64,000 nucleotides of DNA from the NCBI GenBank assembly GCA_005217565.1, contig SJCO01000010.1:124001-188000 (forward strand). The letters run 5' to 3'. Made by a program: the position numbers and the translations under genes. Shown in pieces: positions 7,961 through 15,906 of the stretch; positions within the stretch are counted from its first letter, which is position 1, and the number at the start of each line of letters is the position of its first letter. The notes under the pieces are model-generated. The model saw only the letters and a program-made list of their open reading frames with translations, did not search any database and had not been told where the DNA came from. This DNA is from Puteibacter caeruleilacunae (GTDB lineage: Bacteria > Bacteroidota > Bacteroidia > Bacteroidales > Prolixibacteraceae).

Positions 7961-7979
7961 GCACGATAAGGTGTCCTAT

Positions 7980-9914
7980 CTAGTAGTAATCACGTTGACT
8001 TTTACTAATTCGAGCCTTATATCGACGTACTCCGTTCATGTATATTTCAACGATATAACGCTGATCTTTCAAGTGAGAAATATCAATGTTATAGAATCCC
8101 GATTTGGCTTTCACATATTGATGTCGCTCCACCGGAACGCCATTGGTCATGATCACCACCTCCATGTCTTCTGTCCTCTCGGTGTACACCTCCAGGGCAA
8201 ACACATCTTTCACCCAGCGTGGGTAGATGATAAAATCATACAATGGATTCTCAACATCAGTCTTAAATTCATCAACAGTATTAAATACCAACAACTCACC
8301 GTCGCCACAATCATTCTCAAAGCAATGTACCATATGTCCATCCATATCAAATAAACGCAGATACCCTGTACCTTGCTTCTTCATAAACCAAAATTCCAGT
8401 CCATTGCCAGCAGTATCGGTTAATGCCATTTCATAAGCACCAATCGGCAAATGCAAAGTATCGGTATAAATTGAATCAGGTGCAAGCGAGGCGCCAAGCT
8501 TTTGAAATAGTGTATCTCCTGCAAAATTAACCAGGTTAATATCATTATCCTGAGGCATAAAATTGGTTCTGTATTTTACAATCAGATCTTTAGGCAACGA
8601 CTTCGCAGGTGTGAAGCGACTGGTCAAGGTATTATCGCCAGTCCATGCATCTTTCCTTCCATTAGGCTTTTTACAGGTAACCATAAAGCGATTAGGACCT
8701 TCACTGTGCTTGATTATCCCTGCTAAAGTTACCTCTTCAGAAGCATAATAGGGAAGATCCCCTTTCCATTTGTACACCTGGGTCTCGAATCCTTCAGTAC
8801 CATAAACAATGGTTAGTGATTTTAGGTTTTCGCTTCCCAGGTTACGAATCCTAACCCTAGCATCATAGCATCGAGGATTTGATCGACGATATAAAGGTCT
8901 ATCGTTAGGAGTAATAATAGCCTCCAATTCAACATCATGCTTATTCACAGGAGCAGAATACTGAATCAAACAGCTGTTAATTCTTTCATGAGGTTGATTC
9001 TTATTGGTTGCCGTATAAGGCTCCATCGTCATTGTAAATTGATGTTTGCCTTGGTTTGTCTTCACATCAACAATATCCGGTTGTTGCAAATCTCCTGGAC
9101 ACCAAAGTGCACGATCGAAGATCCAGGTACCTCCCTGTGGATACAGCGGATTGTCTCCACAATTCTTCCAAAGATCACGATAATGGACCTCTTCTCCATC
9201 AAACTGAATAGCTCTCCAGCGACTACAGAATTCGCTACATCCTTTAGGTTGATCCATTCCATGACCTGTATGCTGAATACGAAAACGACTAACCTCACAT
9301 CCCTTAACAGGAGTAAATTCCTTTGCACCTAATTCCTCTTCAATGGGCTTTTCAGGATCTCCGTAACGGTAACTTCCATTCCACATATTTTGAATGGCCA
9401 ATGGTTGAATGTGAGGAGGTCCAGGAGTAATTTCAAAGTCGATAGTCAGTGCCCATCCCACTGAAGTTGGCTCATAGCCCGAGTGAATATATTCAATCTC
9501 TACACTATCACGTAGCACCATTGAAAAATCAGTTACATCAACCGACCATTTAAACTCCCAACCTTTACTATATACGCTTCCGTATGGAGTAAGCATACGT
9601 CCAATCTCAATATCCTTAGATTCCGCATGTTCTCCTCCAACTCTTCGAATGGTGATATGGTCACAATAATCCCAGTGCGCAGTGGCAATAGAATCGGGTG
9701 TTCCCAGCGTTACATGCATCATGATTTTCCGAACCTGCTCATCGTCATTTGGAAATACGCCCCAGGCAGGGTAAGGATTCTGCCCATTGGCAGGTTTTGT
9801 AGTAATGGTCTTCCGCTTATGCGTAATTACATGTTTGGTGTTTGTTGACTGTCCCAAAACACTGGTTGATAAACATACCAACAGCAGGTACAGCCAAATA
9901 CTTTTGCGATTCAT
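7980..9914 (-). CDS. Secreted PNGase F-like protein with C-terminal extension
   Basis: Residues 1-21 are a signal peptide. Residues about 60-340 match the two jelly-roll domains of peptide-N-glycosidase F, the amidase that strips N-glycans from glycoproteins. Matching elements are 'HWDYCDHI' (Asp82, equivalent to the catalytic Asp60 of the Flavobacterium enzyme), 'IGRMLTPYG', 'VDVTDFSMVL', 'GCSEFCSRW' (the Glu equivalent to Glu206), and 'NCGDNPLYPQGG...DRALWCPGD'. Differences matter: the sugar-contacting Arg next to the Asp is Tyr, and the segment around PNGase F Glu118 is rewritten, so activity or specificity may differ. About 300 further residues end in 'IDISHLKDQRYIVEIYMNG...ARISK', which resembles a divergent type IX secretion sorting domain. 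It is monocistronic with its own promoter box and terminator. Confidence 0.85.
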   Translation of the reverse strand: MNRKSIWLYLLLVCLSTSVLGQSTNTKHVITHKRKTITTKPANGQNPYPAWGVFPNDDEQVRKIMMHVTLGTPDSIATAHWDYCDHITIRRVGGEHAESKDIEIGRMLTPYGSVYSKGWEFKWSVDVTDFSMVLRDSVEIEYIHSGYEPTSVGWALTIDFEITPGPPHIQPLAIQNMWNGSYRYGDPEKPIEEELGAKEFTPVKGCEVSRFRIQHTGHGMDQPKGCSEFCSRWRAIQFDGEEVHYRDLWKNCGDNPLYPQGGTWIFDRALWCPGDLQQPDIVDVKTNQGKHQFTMTMEPYTATNKNQPHERINSCLIQYSAPVNKHDVELEAIITPNDRPLYRRSNPRCYDARVRIRNLGSENLKSLTIVYGTEGFETQVYKWKGDLPYYASEEVTLAGIIKHSEGPNRFMVTCKKPNGRKDAWTGDNTLTSRFTPAKSLPKDLIVKYRTNFMPQDNDINLVNFAGDTLFQKLGASLAPDSIYTDTLHLPIGAYEMALTDTAGNGLEFWFMKKQGTGYLRLFDMDGHMVHCFENDCGDGELLVFNTVDEFKTDVENPLYDFIIYPRWVKDVFALEVYTERTEDMEVVIMTNGVPVERHQYVKAKSGFYNIDISHLKDQRYIVEIYMNGVRRYKARISKSQRDYY

Positions 9915-9969
9915 CTTCTTAATATTTACGGTTTGTGTTTAATATTCTTATCCAGAATATAGTTAACCA

Positions 9970-9977
9970 CAAAGTTA
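9970..9977 (-). promoter_or_regulatory. -7 promoter element for the PNGase F-like gene
   Basis: The minus strand reads TAACTTTG, an exact TAnnTTTG -7 box, about 55 bases before the start codon at 9914. Confidence 0.55.
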
Positions 9978-10026
9978 AGAAGATATTACAACACGGAGAA
10001 TGCTAATATCACATTCTGATAAAAGC

Positions 10027-10806
10027 TTAACCAGATACTTGTACATCAAGTCCTGATGCTCTAACAAGCTCAGCTATTTCATTCAACTTATCAACACTTA
10101 CTTTCTCTAACGTATCAATTGGAGTATCACGAGCAATTGTGTAGATCATCACTTGCAATGGATTTATCTCTTTCACCAGCTTCAACCAGGCCGTTACCTC
10201 TTCATTCGTGGTGTTATCGAAAGCTTCACCTTGATAAGAACCTTTTAAAAACATGGTCTGTACAATCAGGTTCCCTTTAAATCGCTTAAGGTTTTCAACA
10301 ACATGATCCAGACTGAAATTTTTATTCGGACAATCCATTATTCGCACCGTAGACTCAAACGCTGAATCCAACTTTAGAATATTATCATCAATCTTATTCA
10401 ATGCACTAAATACCGATGGCTTATCAAGCATTGTTGAATTACACAACACTGCAACTCTGGCCTTTGGAGCAAATTGGTCACGCACCTCCAACGTATCATC
10501 AATTACACCTTCAAATTCAGGGTGCAGGGTAGGCTCTCCATTACCAGCAAAAGTTATCACATCAGGCTTTTGCCCCTCGGCAGCCATATCCTCCAGTTTC
10601 TTTATCAGCAGTTTTTTTACCTCCTCGCGTGTAGGCAGAATTGCTTTACGCTCTCTGTTTTTAGGATTTAATCCACACTCACAATAGATGCAATCAAAAG
10701 AACACACCTTTGAATCATTAGGAAGTAAGTTTACACCCAATGAGACTCCTAAACGCCGACTAATTACCGGTCCGAATATTGTTTCGTCAAAAAGAAATGT
10801 TGCCAT
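10027..10806 (-). CDS. Radical SAM protein
   Basis: The 259-residue enzyme carries the radical SAM cluster motif 'CSFDCIYC' (CxxxCxxC, about residues 34-41), which binds the [4Fe-4S] cluster that cleaves S-adenosylmethionine. A further Cys follows in 'CECGL'. 'ITFAGNGEPTLHPEF' is the GGE-type SAM-binding segment seen in this subgroup. The N-terminal 'FGPVISRRLGVSLGVNLLP' matches a widespread group of uncharacterised radical SAM proteins annotated near wyosine- or MoaA-like families. No auxiliary C-terminal cluster domain is visible. It is the last gene of an operon with the amidohydrolase (20-base gap) and the DUF4296 lipoprotein. The substrate is unknown. Confidence 0.88.
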   Translation of the reverse strand: MATFLFDETIFGPVISRRLGVSLGVNLLPNDSKVCSFDCIYCECGLNPKNRERKAILPTREEVKKLLIKKLEDMAAEGQKPDVITFAGNGEPTLHPEFEGVIDDTLEVRDQFAPKARVAVLCNSTMLDKPSVFSALNKIDDNILKLDSAFESTVRIMDCPNKNFSLDHVVENLKRFKGNLIVQTMFLKGSYQGEAFDNTTNEEVTAWLKLVKEINPLQVMIYTIARDTPIDTLEKVSVDKLNEIAELVRASGLDVQVSG

Positions 10807-10826
10807 AATGGCGACAAAGATAGCTA

Positions 10827-12008
10827 TTATGCCAATACGTTGACCCTGCTATTACTGGTAAGTTTAAGTTCTTTAAGGTTTGCTCCTGATATGAGATTCA
10901 CTCCCGGCCTTTTCCCTGGCTCAAATGATCCCTGCTCTTCAAATCCCAAGGCTTCAGCTCCATTAACTGTTGCCCATGTAATCATGTCTACCAAGGCAGT
11001 CTCGGGGTATTGCTGTTGAATAAGCCTCATTTCATCTAATATACTTAATCCATCATTTGAAGCAAAACTATCAGTCCCTAGACACAGTGGGAAACCGCTC
11101 CTCATCAATAACGGAATGTCAGGTAATTGTTGCTCAATATGGATATTTGATTTAGGACAAAGAGTTAACCAGGTATTATCAGTACTTCTATCTTTCTTTA
11201 ATTCATTTAGTGCATTATCATTCATAAAAGTATTATGCACCAGCAAAAGCTTTTTATCTACTCCTATCCACTTATTCAAACGGTGAGCATGTGATATACC
11301 AGGATGTTGCCATCCACTTAATTCAAGTCCAATGGTATTCTCATAATGTCTGCGCAACGGTCCTTCACCTGTCGACATCACCTCTATTTCTTCTCGTGAT
11401 TCCATGTAGTGAAGAGAACATGTATCTTCCTGAACCTTGTCTATCATTTCCAACAACTCATCAGAAACAGCGTAGAGAGAGTGGGGGATAATGGTAGCCT
11501 TTAAACCATGTTGAATATAAGCTTCTCTTATATCCAATGCTTTTGAAAATGCACGTTCTGCCCGTTCCTTAAGGATACCAAAAGCTTCGCAAAACGTATG
11601 GTATTTTAAAAGAGACTTTCTTTTTACTTCAAGAGCATTAACAGTATTAGTTACATCACCAACAGCAACAATTCCATTGCGCTGCATCAACTTGTCAGCC
11701 TTACGTGCTGCCGATTGAATCAACTCAGCATCATCACTCCATTGTTGTTTCACCTCCCCCAGAAAAGCAGCAAGTCCGTTTCCTCTAGAGATTCCATTCT
11801 TAAGATAGGAGAGTTCTAGATGACAATGCGTATTTATAAATCCTGGAGTGATAATTCCCGGGTGAAATTCTAATCCCGAAACTTCTTTATTGGAGCCTTG
11901 TCTATCAATCAACTCAACAACCTTACCATCATCATCCAGGACAAGAATTCCATTTTTTAGTGGCTTTTCTTTTCCTGAAAAAATATAATGAGCTGAGAGT
12001 TTGCGCAT
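10827..12008 (-). CDS. Amidohydrolase family protein (ATZ/TRZ-like deaminase)
   Basis: This is a metal-dependent hydrolase of the amidohydrolase superfamily, 393 residues from the chosen ATG at 12008. 'INTHCHLELS' provides the HxH metal ligands after strand 1; a conserved 'IPHSLYAVS' and 'SHAHRL' lie mid-protein, and 'CLGTDSFASND' carries the essential Asp. The pattern is that of chlorohydrolase/S-adenosylhomocysteine or aminodeoxyfutalosine deaminases. Which aminated substrate is used cannot be read from sequence. The open frame extends 30 codons further upstream, but that stretch is Arg/Lys-rich and overlaps the DUF4296 gene; the ATG at 12008 follows that gene's stop directly (TAAAATG), indicating translational coupling. 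Confidence 0.88.
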   Translation of the reverse strand: MRKLSAHYIFSGKEKPLKNGILVLDDDGKVVELIDRQGSNKEVSGLEFHPGIITPGFINTHCHLELSYLKNGISRGNGLAAFLGEVKQQWSDDAELIQSAARKADKLMQRNGIVAVGDVTNTVNALEVKRKSLLKYHTFCEAFGILKERAERAFSKALDIREAYIQHGLKATIIPHSLYAVSDELLEMIDKVQEDTCSLHYMESREEIEVMSTGEGPLRRHYENTIGLELSGWQHPGISHAHRLNKWIGVDKKLLLVHNTFMNDNALNELKKDRSTDNTWLTLCPKSNIHIEQQLPDIPLLMRSGFPLCLGTDSFASNDGLSILDEMRLIQQQYPETALVDMITWATVNGAEALGFEEQGSFEPGKRPGVNLISGANLKELKLTSNSRVNVLA

Positions 12009-12009
12009 T

Positions 12010-12444
12010 TTATTTCGTTTTTGCCTTTGGAGCCTTTTTGATATCCTCTGGCTTTTTATCTTTTGCTTCGATATCAATCTTTTCCTGCTGCTCCTCATTC
12101 AAGGTTTCTTTCATCGCTTCGAAACGATCACTTACTTGCTGATAGATACGATCGTAATCCTTCATTCGTCGTGAATAGAAATATACCGATTCCTGAAATT
12201 CCTCTGGTGATATTTTATGTTTCAGTAAGACAGATTTATACAGCTCTGTGGATTCAAAAAGATCTTTCTTTTTAGGCATCCCATAGCGAGAAGAGTACAT
12301 TGCTTCTGCAAGATGAACATCCATCAACACTTCAATCATCTTCTCTTCGGATATCACATCTCCCTTTACTGCTTCAACTGGCTGTCTACATGAAAAGGTT
12401 CCAATTATAACTAATAGCACCAATAGATATCTTAATAATTTCAT
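12010..12444 (-). CDS. DUF4296 domain lipoprotein
   Basis: The 144-residue product has a lipoprotein signal peptide with Cys at about residue 19 ('LVIIGTFSC') and then the DUF4296 domain (about residues 32-120). The family pattern is clear: 'ISEEKMIEVLMDVHLAEAMYSSRYG', then 'LYKSVLLKHKISPEEFQESVYFYSRRMKDYDRIYQQV'. The tail is Lys/Glu-rich and low in complexity. This family is confined to Bacteroidota and has no known function; its place in front of an amidohydrolase gene is as seen here, and I draw no functional link. It begins the three-gene operon. The riboswitch at 12646 points the other way and does not control it. Confidence 0.87.
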   Translation of the reverse strand: MKLLRYLLVLLVIIGTFSCRQPVEAVKGDVISEEKMIEVLMDVHLAEAMYSSRYGMPKKKDLFESTELYKSVLLKHKISPEEFQESVYFYSRRMKDYDRIYQQVSDRFEAMKETLNEEQQEKIDIEAKDKKPEDIKKAPKAKTK

Positions 12445-12624
12445 CTTTTTAATTTTTTTTGATTACACAATTTTTGTGTTCTTCTTTTTTCGCTAAACAC
12501 TTCAATCACAATCCCAGTGTTTACAAATCTTCCATACTCTCAGAAATGAATCTCATGAGAGACAGTATTTGAAATTAATGTTCAAAATTAGTTTTCACAA
12601 GCATCATTTCAAACACTTCCCGAA

Positions 12625-12632
12625 TAATTTTG
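12625..12632 (+). promoter_or_regulatory. -7 promoter element in front of the cobalamin riboswitch
   Basis: TAATTTTG is an exact TAnnTTTG box placed so that transcription would begin around 12639, just before the first aptamer helix at 12646. No -33 TTG is seen at the normal spacing. Confidence 0.5.
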
Positions 12633-12645
12633 TTATAATTGCACT

Positions 12646-12814
12646 CGAATTTGGTTCCTTAACTAAATGGATCAAAAGGGAATCCTGTTAAAATCAGGAG
12701 CTGTCCCCGCAGCTGTAAGACCTGCAATAGCTTTCTGAAAATGATGCCACTGTGAGAATGATCGAATGGGAAGGCTTCAGAAAGTGGGTTGAGCCAGAAG
12801 ACCTGCCATATTCG
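12646..12814 (+). ncRNA. Cobalamin riboswitch aptamer, without a downstream gene
   Basis: All hallmark segments of the B12 aptamer occur in order: 'AAAAGGGAATC' near 12674, the B12-box-like 'GAGCTGTCCCCGCAGCTGTA' (12698-12717), 'GATGCCACTGTG' near 12744, 'ATGGGAAGG' near 12766, and 'GAGCCAGAAGACCTGCC' (12791-12807). The closing helix P1 is CGAAT (12646-12650) with ATTCG (12810-12814). The aptamer normally senses adenosyl- or methylcobalamin and shuts off uptake or B12-independent genes. Here the plus strand holds no gene before the terminator at 12937, and the next gene, radA, runs toward it on the other strand. The stretch 12815-12936 shows a possible TGGGA...TCCCA hairpin (about 12886-12911) but no credible ORF. 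Confidence 0.93.
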
Positions 12815-12936
12815 TAAAAGGCTTTCGGGGTAAAAAAGCGGAACAAGACAAAAAGTCAAAATTCCCTGCCACAAAGCTTTATATTTTGGGAGTTTCTGCC
12901 AAATTCATCCCAGAATATCAAGTAACTGTTTGAAAT

Positions 12937-12966
12937 GCTGAAGGACAGGGGTCTTCAGCTTTTTTT
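12937..12966 (+). terminator. Terminator ending the riboswitch transcript
   Basis: GCTGAAG (12937-12943) pairs with CTTCAGC (12953-12959), with a possible bulged extension of the stem, followed by seven T. It lies 120 bases after the aptamer, eight bases from the radA stop on the other strand. Confidence 0.85.
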
Positions 12967-12973
12967 ATGCCTT

Positions 12974-14332
12974 TTAGCTGAATACCCGCTTAAATACTTC
13001 TTCAACACGTGTTACCTGGTGTACTTTAATTTTATATTTCTGTTGCTGAATACCACTATTAAATTTTGGGATAAATATCTCGCTAAATCCAAGTTTCTCA
13101 GCTTCACCTATACGTTGCTCAATACGGTTAATTGGCCTTATCTCTCCTGTAAGACCAACCTCTCCGGCAAAACAGAATCGTTTATTGATGGCAATATCAA
13201 AGTTAGAAGAGAGAATTGCACATAAAACGGCTAAATCAATTGCCGGATCATTCACCTTCAATCCACCAGCAATATTTAGAAAAACATCCTTACTCATAAG
13301 TTTAAACCCTGCACGCTTCTCCAGAACCGCCAACAACATATTCATACGCCGTAAATCAAATCCTGTGGCTGAGCGCTGTGGTGTTCCATATGCTGCAGAA
13401 CTAACGAGCGCTTGTATTTCTATTAGAAATGGGCGCAAACCTTCAACTGCCGCTGATATTGCTGTTCCACTCAACTCATCGCTATGCTGCGACAACAATA
13501 ACTCCGAAGGATTGGTTACTTCTCGTAATCCCTCCTGGTTCATTTCAAAAATTCCCAACTCAGATGTAGATCCAAAACGGTTTTTTGTGGATCGCAAAAT
13601 ACGATACATATAATTTCGATCCCCTTCAAACTGAAGCACTGTATCAACAATATGCTCTAGCACCTTAGGTCCTGCAAGACTACCTTCCTTGTTGATATGA
13701 CCAATTAACAAAACTGGTAGAGAAGCTTCCTTGGCCAGCTTCAATATAGAGGTTGTACATTCACGTATTTGTGCCACACTTCCCGGAGAAGATTCAACCC
13801 TGTCGGTTGCAACTGTTTGAATAGAATCAATAATCACCAAATCAGGCTCCAGCTGTTTTATCTGATTCAGGATATTCTCAAGCAATGTTTCACTTAGAAA
13901 ATAGCAAGGACGACCTCCTCGATGTAAACGTTCTGCACGGAGCTTGATTTGTTGCATGCTTTCCTCTCCTGATACATAAAGCACCTTTTTATCAGCAATA
14001 TCCAATGCAACCTGTAGCACCAAAGTAGACTTCCCAATACCAGGCTCTCCGCCAATCAATGTTATAGATCCGGGAACTAATCCTCCTCCCAAGACTCTGT
14101 TCAACTCAGCATTACCTGTATCAATACGTGTCTCATCATTCGTTTTAATGTCTCCTAACAGCATCGGTTTACTACCTGTACCAGAAACTAGTCCAGGTAC
14201 TTTATTGCTGGTTTTTGTGACTACCTCTTCAACATAGGTATTCCACTCTCCACAGTACGGACATTTACCAATCCATTTTGGTGAATTGGCTCCGCAATTC
14301 TGACATGCATATTGAGTTTTGGTCTTTGCCAT
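12974..14332 (-). CDS. radA: DNA repair protein RadA
   Basis: RadA (Sms) is a RecA-like DnaB-type helicase that extends recombination intermediates. The 452-residue protein has the full domain set: an N-terminal C4 zinc finger ('ACQNCG...GKCPYCGEW', residues 9-30), the ATPase with Walker A 'GEPGIGKS' (residues 95-102), the RadA-specific KNRFG motif in 'STKNRFGSTSELGIFEM', and a C-terminal Lon-like S16 domain ('GGLKVNDPAIDLAVLCAILSS'). Length and order are normal. It follows the panC-panD terminator and so has its own promoter, and its 3' end faces the orphan B12 riboswitch transcript, which stops only eight bases away. Confidence 0.97.
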   Translation of the reverse strand: MAKTKTQYACQNCGANSPKWIGKCPYCGEWNTYVEEVVTKTSNKVPGLVSGTGSKPMLLGDIKTNDETRIDTGNAELNRVLGGGLVPGSITLIGGEPGIGKSTLVLQVALDIADKKVLYVSGEESMQQIKLRAERLHRGGRPCYFLSETLLENILNQIKQLEPDLVIIDSIQTVATDRVESSPGSVAQIRECTTSILKLAKEASLPVLLIGHINKEGSLAGPKVLEHIVDTVLQFEGDRNYMYRILRSTKNRFGSTSELGIFEMNQEGLREVTNPSELLLSQHSDELSGTAISAAVEGLRPFLIEIQALVSSAAYGTPQRSATGFDLRRMNMLLAVLEKRAGFKLMSKDVFLNIAGGLKVNDPAIDLAVLCAILSSNFDIAINKRFCFAGEVGLTGEIRPINRIEQRIGEAEKLGFSEIFIPKFNSGIQQQKYKIKVHQVTRVEEVFKRVFS

Positions 14333-14344
14333 CTTCTATAATTT

Positions 14345-14377
14345 AAAAAGCCTCATGAAGATTATCTCCATGAGGCT
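14345..14377 (-). terminator. Rho-independent terminator of panC-panD
   Basis: A perfect 9-bp stem (AGCCTCATG with CATGAGGCT) has an 11-base loop and is followed on the minus strand by TTTTAAATT. It lies between the panD stop and the radA start. Confidence 0.85.
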
Positions 14378-14456
14378 ATTAAAGGTATTCAATATTTTTA
14401 ATTTGATTGAAAGATTTTCAGATTATTTAAATCTCTTCAATCAGAATCCTTCTCCC

Positions 14457-14807
14457 TTAAGGGATAGTGTTAGTTTCTGGATCTGGGAATACCAATCTAG
14501 GCTCCCACGACTTCGCCTCCTCGAAATCCATTGAAGCGTAAGAGATAATAATAATGATATCTCCAACTGCAACTTTACGAGCGGCAGGTCCATTTAAACA
14601 AATAACACCTGAAGCACGTTCTCCTCGGATTACATAAGTTTCCAAACGCTCTCCGTTATTAATATTCACAACTTGTACCTTCTCATTTTCGATTAGGTTA
14701 GCTGCATCCATCAAATCTTCATCGATGGTAATACTTCCCACATAATTTAAGTCCGCCTCGGTTACTTTTACCTTATGTATTTTCGACTTACAAACTTCAA
14801 TATTCAT
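14457..14807 (-). CDS. panD: Aspartate 1-decarboxylase
   Basis: PanD decarboxylates L-aspartate to beta-alanine for pantothenate. It is made as a pro-enzyme that cuts itself between Gly24 and Ser25 to create a pyruvoyl group; with the ATG at 14807 as start, 'NYVGSITID' puts exactly Gly24-Ser25 at the cleavage site, which supports this start over the TTG at 14813. Tyr22 and the 'ISYASM' segment near residue 90 are typical. Length is normal (116 residues). It follows panC by 21 bases, so the two enzymes that join beta-alanine to pantoate are made together. Confidence 0.96.
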   Translation of the reverse strand: MNIEVCKSKIHKVKVTEADLNYVGSITIDEDLMDAANLIENEKVQVVNINNGERLETYVIRGERASGVICLNGPAARKVAVGDIIIIISYASMDFEEAKSWEPRLVFPDPETNTIP

Positions 14808-14828
14808 GACCAAGCTCTTGAATTTTTA

Positions 14829-15680
14829 TCAGAAAATAATATTATCAATTAATCGAATCTCTCCAGCAAAGACTGCAATACATCCAACTGTACAACCACT
14901 ATTCCAAGCATTAACTGGCTGTAGGTCTTCGTCATTCACAATCTCAAAATATTCAACTTCCAACAATGGATTGGCATTCACTTGTGAAACCACCCACTCT
15001 TTTACTTCTTCTACGCTACGCTCTGGAATCAGGTTGCGAGCCTCCTTTAATGTTTTATTAATCAATGGAGCAACATCGCGATGCTCACTGGTTAATAAAT
15101 TATTTCTGGAACTCATCGCCACACCATCAGACTCCCTTACCGTATCGCAAGGAACAATCTCCACCTTACTGTTCAATTGCTTCACCATCGCTTTAATAAC
15201 AGCCACCTGCTGGAAATCTTTCATTCCAAAGAAAGCTTTATCTGGTTCCACAATATCAAATAGTTTACTCACTACTTGCGCAACACCATTAAAGTGTCCG
15301 GGCCTAAACTCTCCTTCCATCACATTCTCTAATGCACCAAAATTAAAGATTCGTTCATCTTTCTCTGGATACATCTCTTTCACCGAGGGTGAGAAAACAT
15401 ATTTACAAGGAGTAGTCTCCAATTTTTCCATATCAGTATCAAGATCACGTGGATACCTTTCCAAATCCCCTGGATCGTTAAACTGTGTTGGATTCACAAA
15501 AACGCTGACAACAACAATATCACTATGTTCTCCAGCTTCGCGCACCAAAGTTAAATGTCCTTCATGTAGTGCTCCCATTGTAGGAACAAAACCGATACTT
15601 TTACCTGATGCTCTATCCTGCTTTAATTGCTCTTTTAGGTCAACTATTTCGCGGAATAACTTCATATTATCTACTATCAT
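14829..15680 (-). CDS. panC: Pantothenate synthetase
   Basis: PanC condenses pantoate and beta-alanine with ATP to give pantothenate, the CoA precursor. The HIGH-type nucleotidyl-transferase signature is 'VPTMGALHEGHLTLV', the pantoate pocket 'SVFVNPTQFNDPGDLERYPRDLD' and the KMSKS-like segment 'MSSRNN'. Length (283 residues from the ATG at 15680) is normal. The frame opens two codons earlier with TTG; the ATG is preferred because its N-terminus 'MIVDNMKLFREIVDL' aligns with the family. On the minus strand TTG (15802-15804) and TTACTTTG (15773-15780) form a possible promoter. It is divergent from the starch-synthase-like gene, an arrangement I do not interpret. Confidence 0.96.
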   Translation of the reverse strand: MIVDNMKLFREIVDLKEQLKQDRASGKSIGFVPTMGALHEGHLTLVREAGEHSDIVVVSVFVNPTQFNDPGDLERYPRDLDTDMEKLETTPCKYVFSPSVKEMYPEKDERIFNFGALENVMEGEFRPGHFNGVAQVVSKLFDIVEPDKAFFGMKDFQQVAVIKAMVKQLNSKVEIVPCDTVRESDGVAMSSRNNLLTSEHRDVAPLINKTLKEARNLIPERSVEEVKEWVVSQVNANPLLEVEYFEIVNDEDLQPVNAWNSGCTVGCIAVFAGEIRLIDNIIF

Positions 15681-15852
15681 TTCCAATGGCTTACCTCAAA
15701 TTTCAATTCCTCTGTCATTTTGTTTTTTTTCAAAAACACCAGATCTAAATTTGTGCTCACCAAAATTCGTTGCAAAGTAAATAAATAATTTCATGGAAAA
15801 ACAAGATATTTGCCCCCAAACAGCCCTATGTTAAGTTGCTAACACCCTAAAA

Positions 15853-15883
15853 TTGAATTTTTCCGATATTTTTTCTAATTTTG
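15853..15883 (+). promoter_or_regulatory. Promoter of the starch-synthase-like gene
   Basis: TTG (15853-15855), a 20-base spacer and TAATTTTG (15876-15883) match the Bacteroidota -33/-7 promoter closely. The predicted start is about 17 bases before the ATG at 15907. Confidence 0.65.
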
Positions 15884-15906
15884 CATCGAGAATATAAAAC
15901 GTTGTA

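Noticed and set aside
7971-7979. Second GTGTCCTAT half-site of the YtrA-like operator
   Set aside because: It is a lone half without an inverted partner, directly at the end of the PNGase F-like gene and beyond its terminator relative to the ABC promoter; coincidence is more likely.
10827-12098. 30-residue N-terminal extension of the amidohydrolase
   Set aside because: The extension is an Arg/Lys-rich overlap with the DUF4296 coding end; the ATG at 12008 follows that stop directly and starts at the family's normal N-terminus.
12935-13225. 96-codon plus-strand ORF that could be the gene behind the B12 riboswitch
   Set aside because: It begins inside the riboswitch terminator stem and then runs antisense to the conserved radA 3' end; the Phe/Leu-rich product looks like a shadow frame and has no family features.
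14806-15780. 324-codon plus-strand ORF
   Set aside because: It lies wholly antisense to panC, whose motifs are intact; the Ser/Thr-rich product is a reverse-frame shadow.
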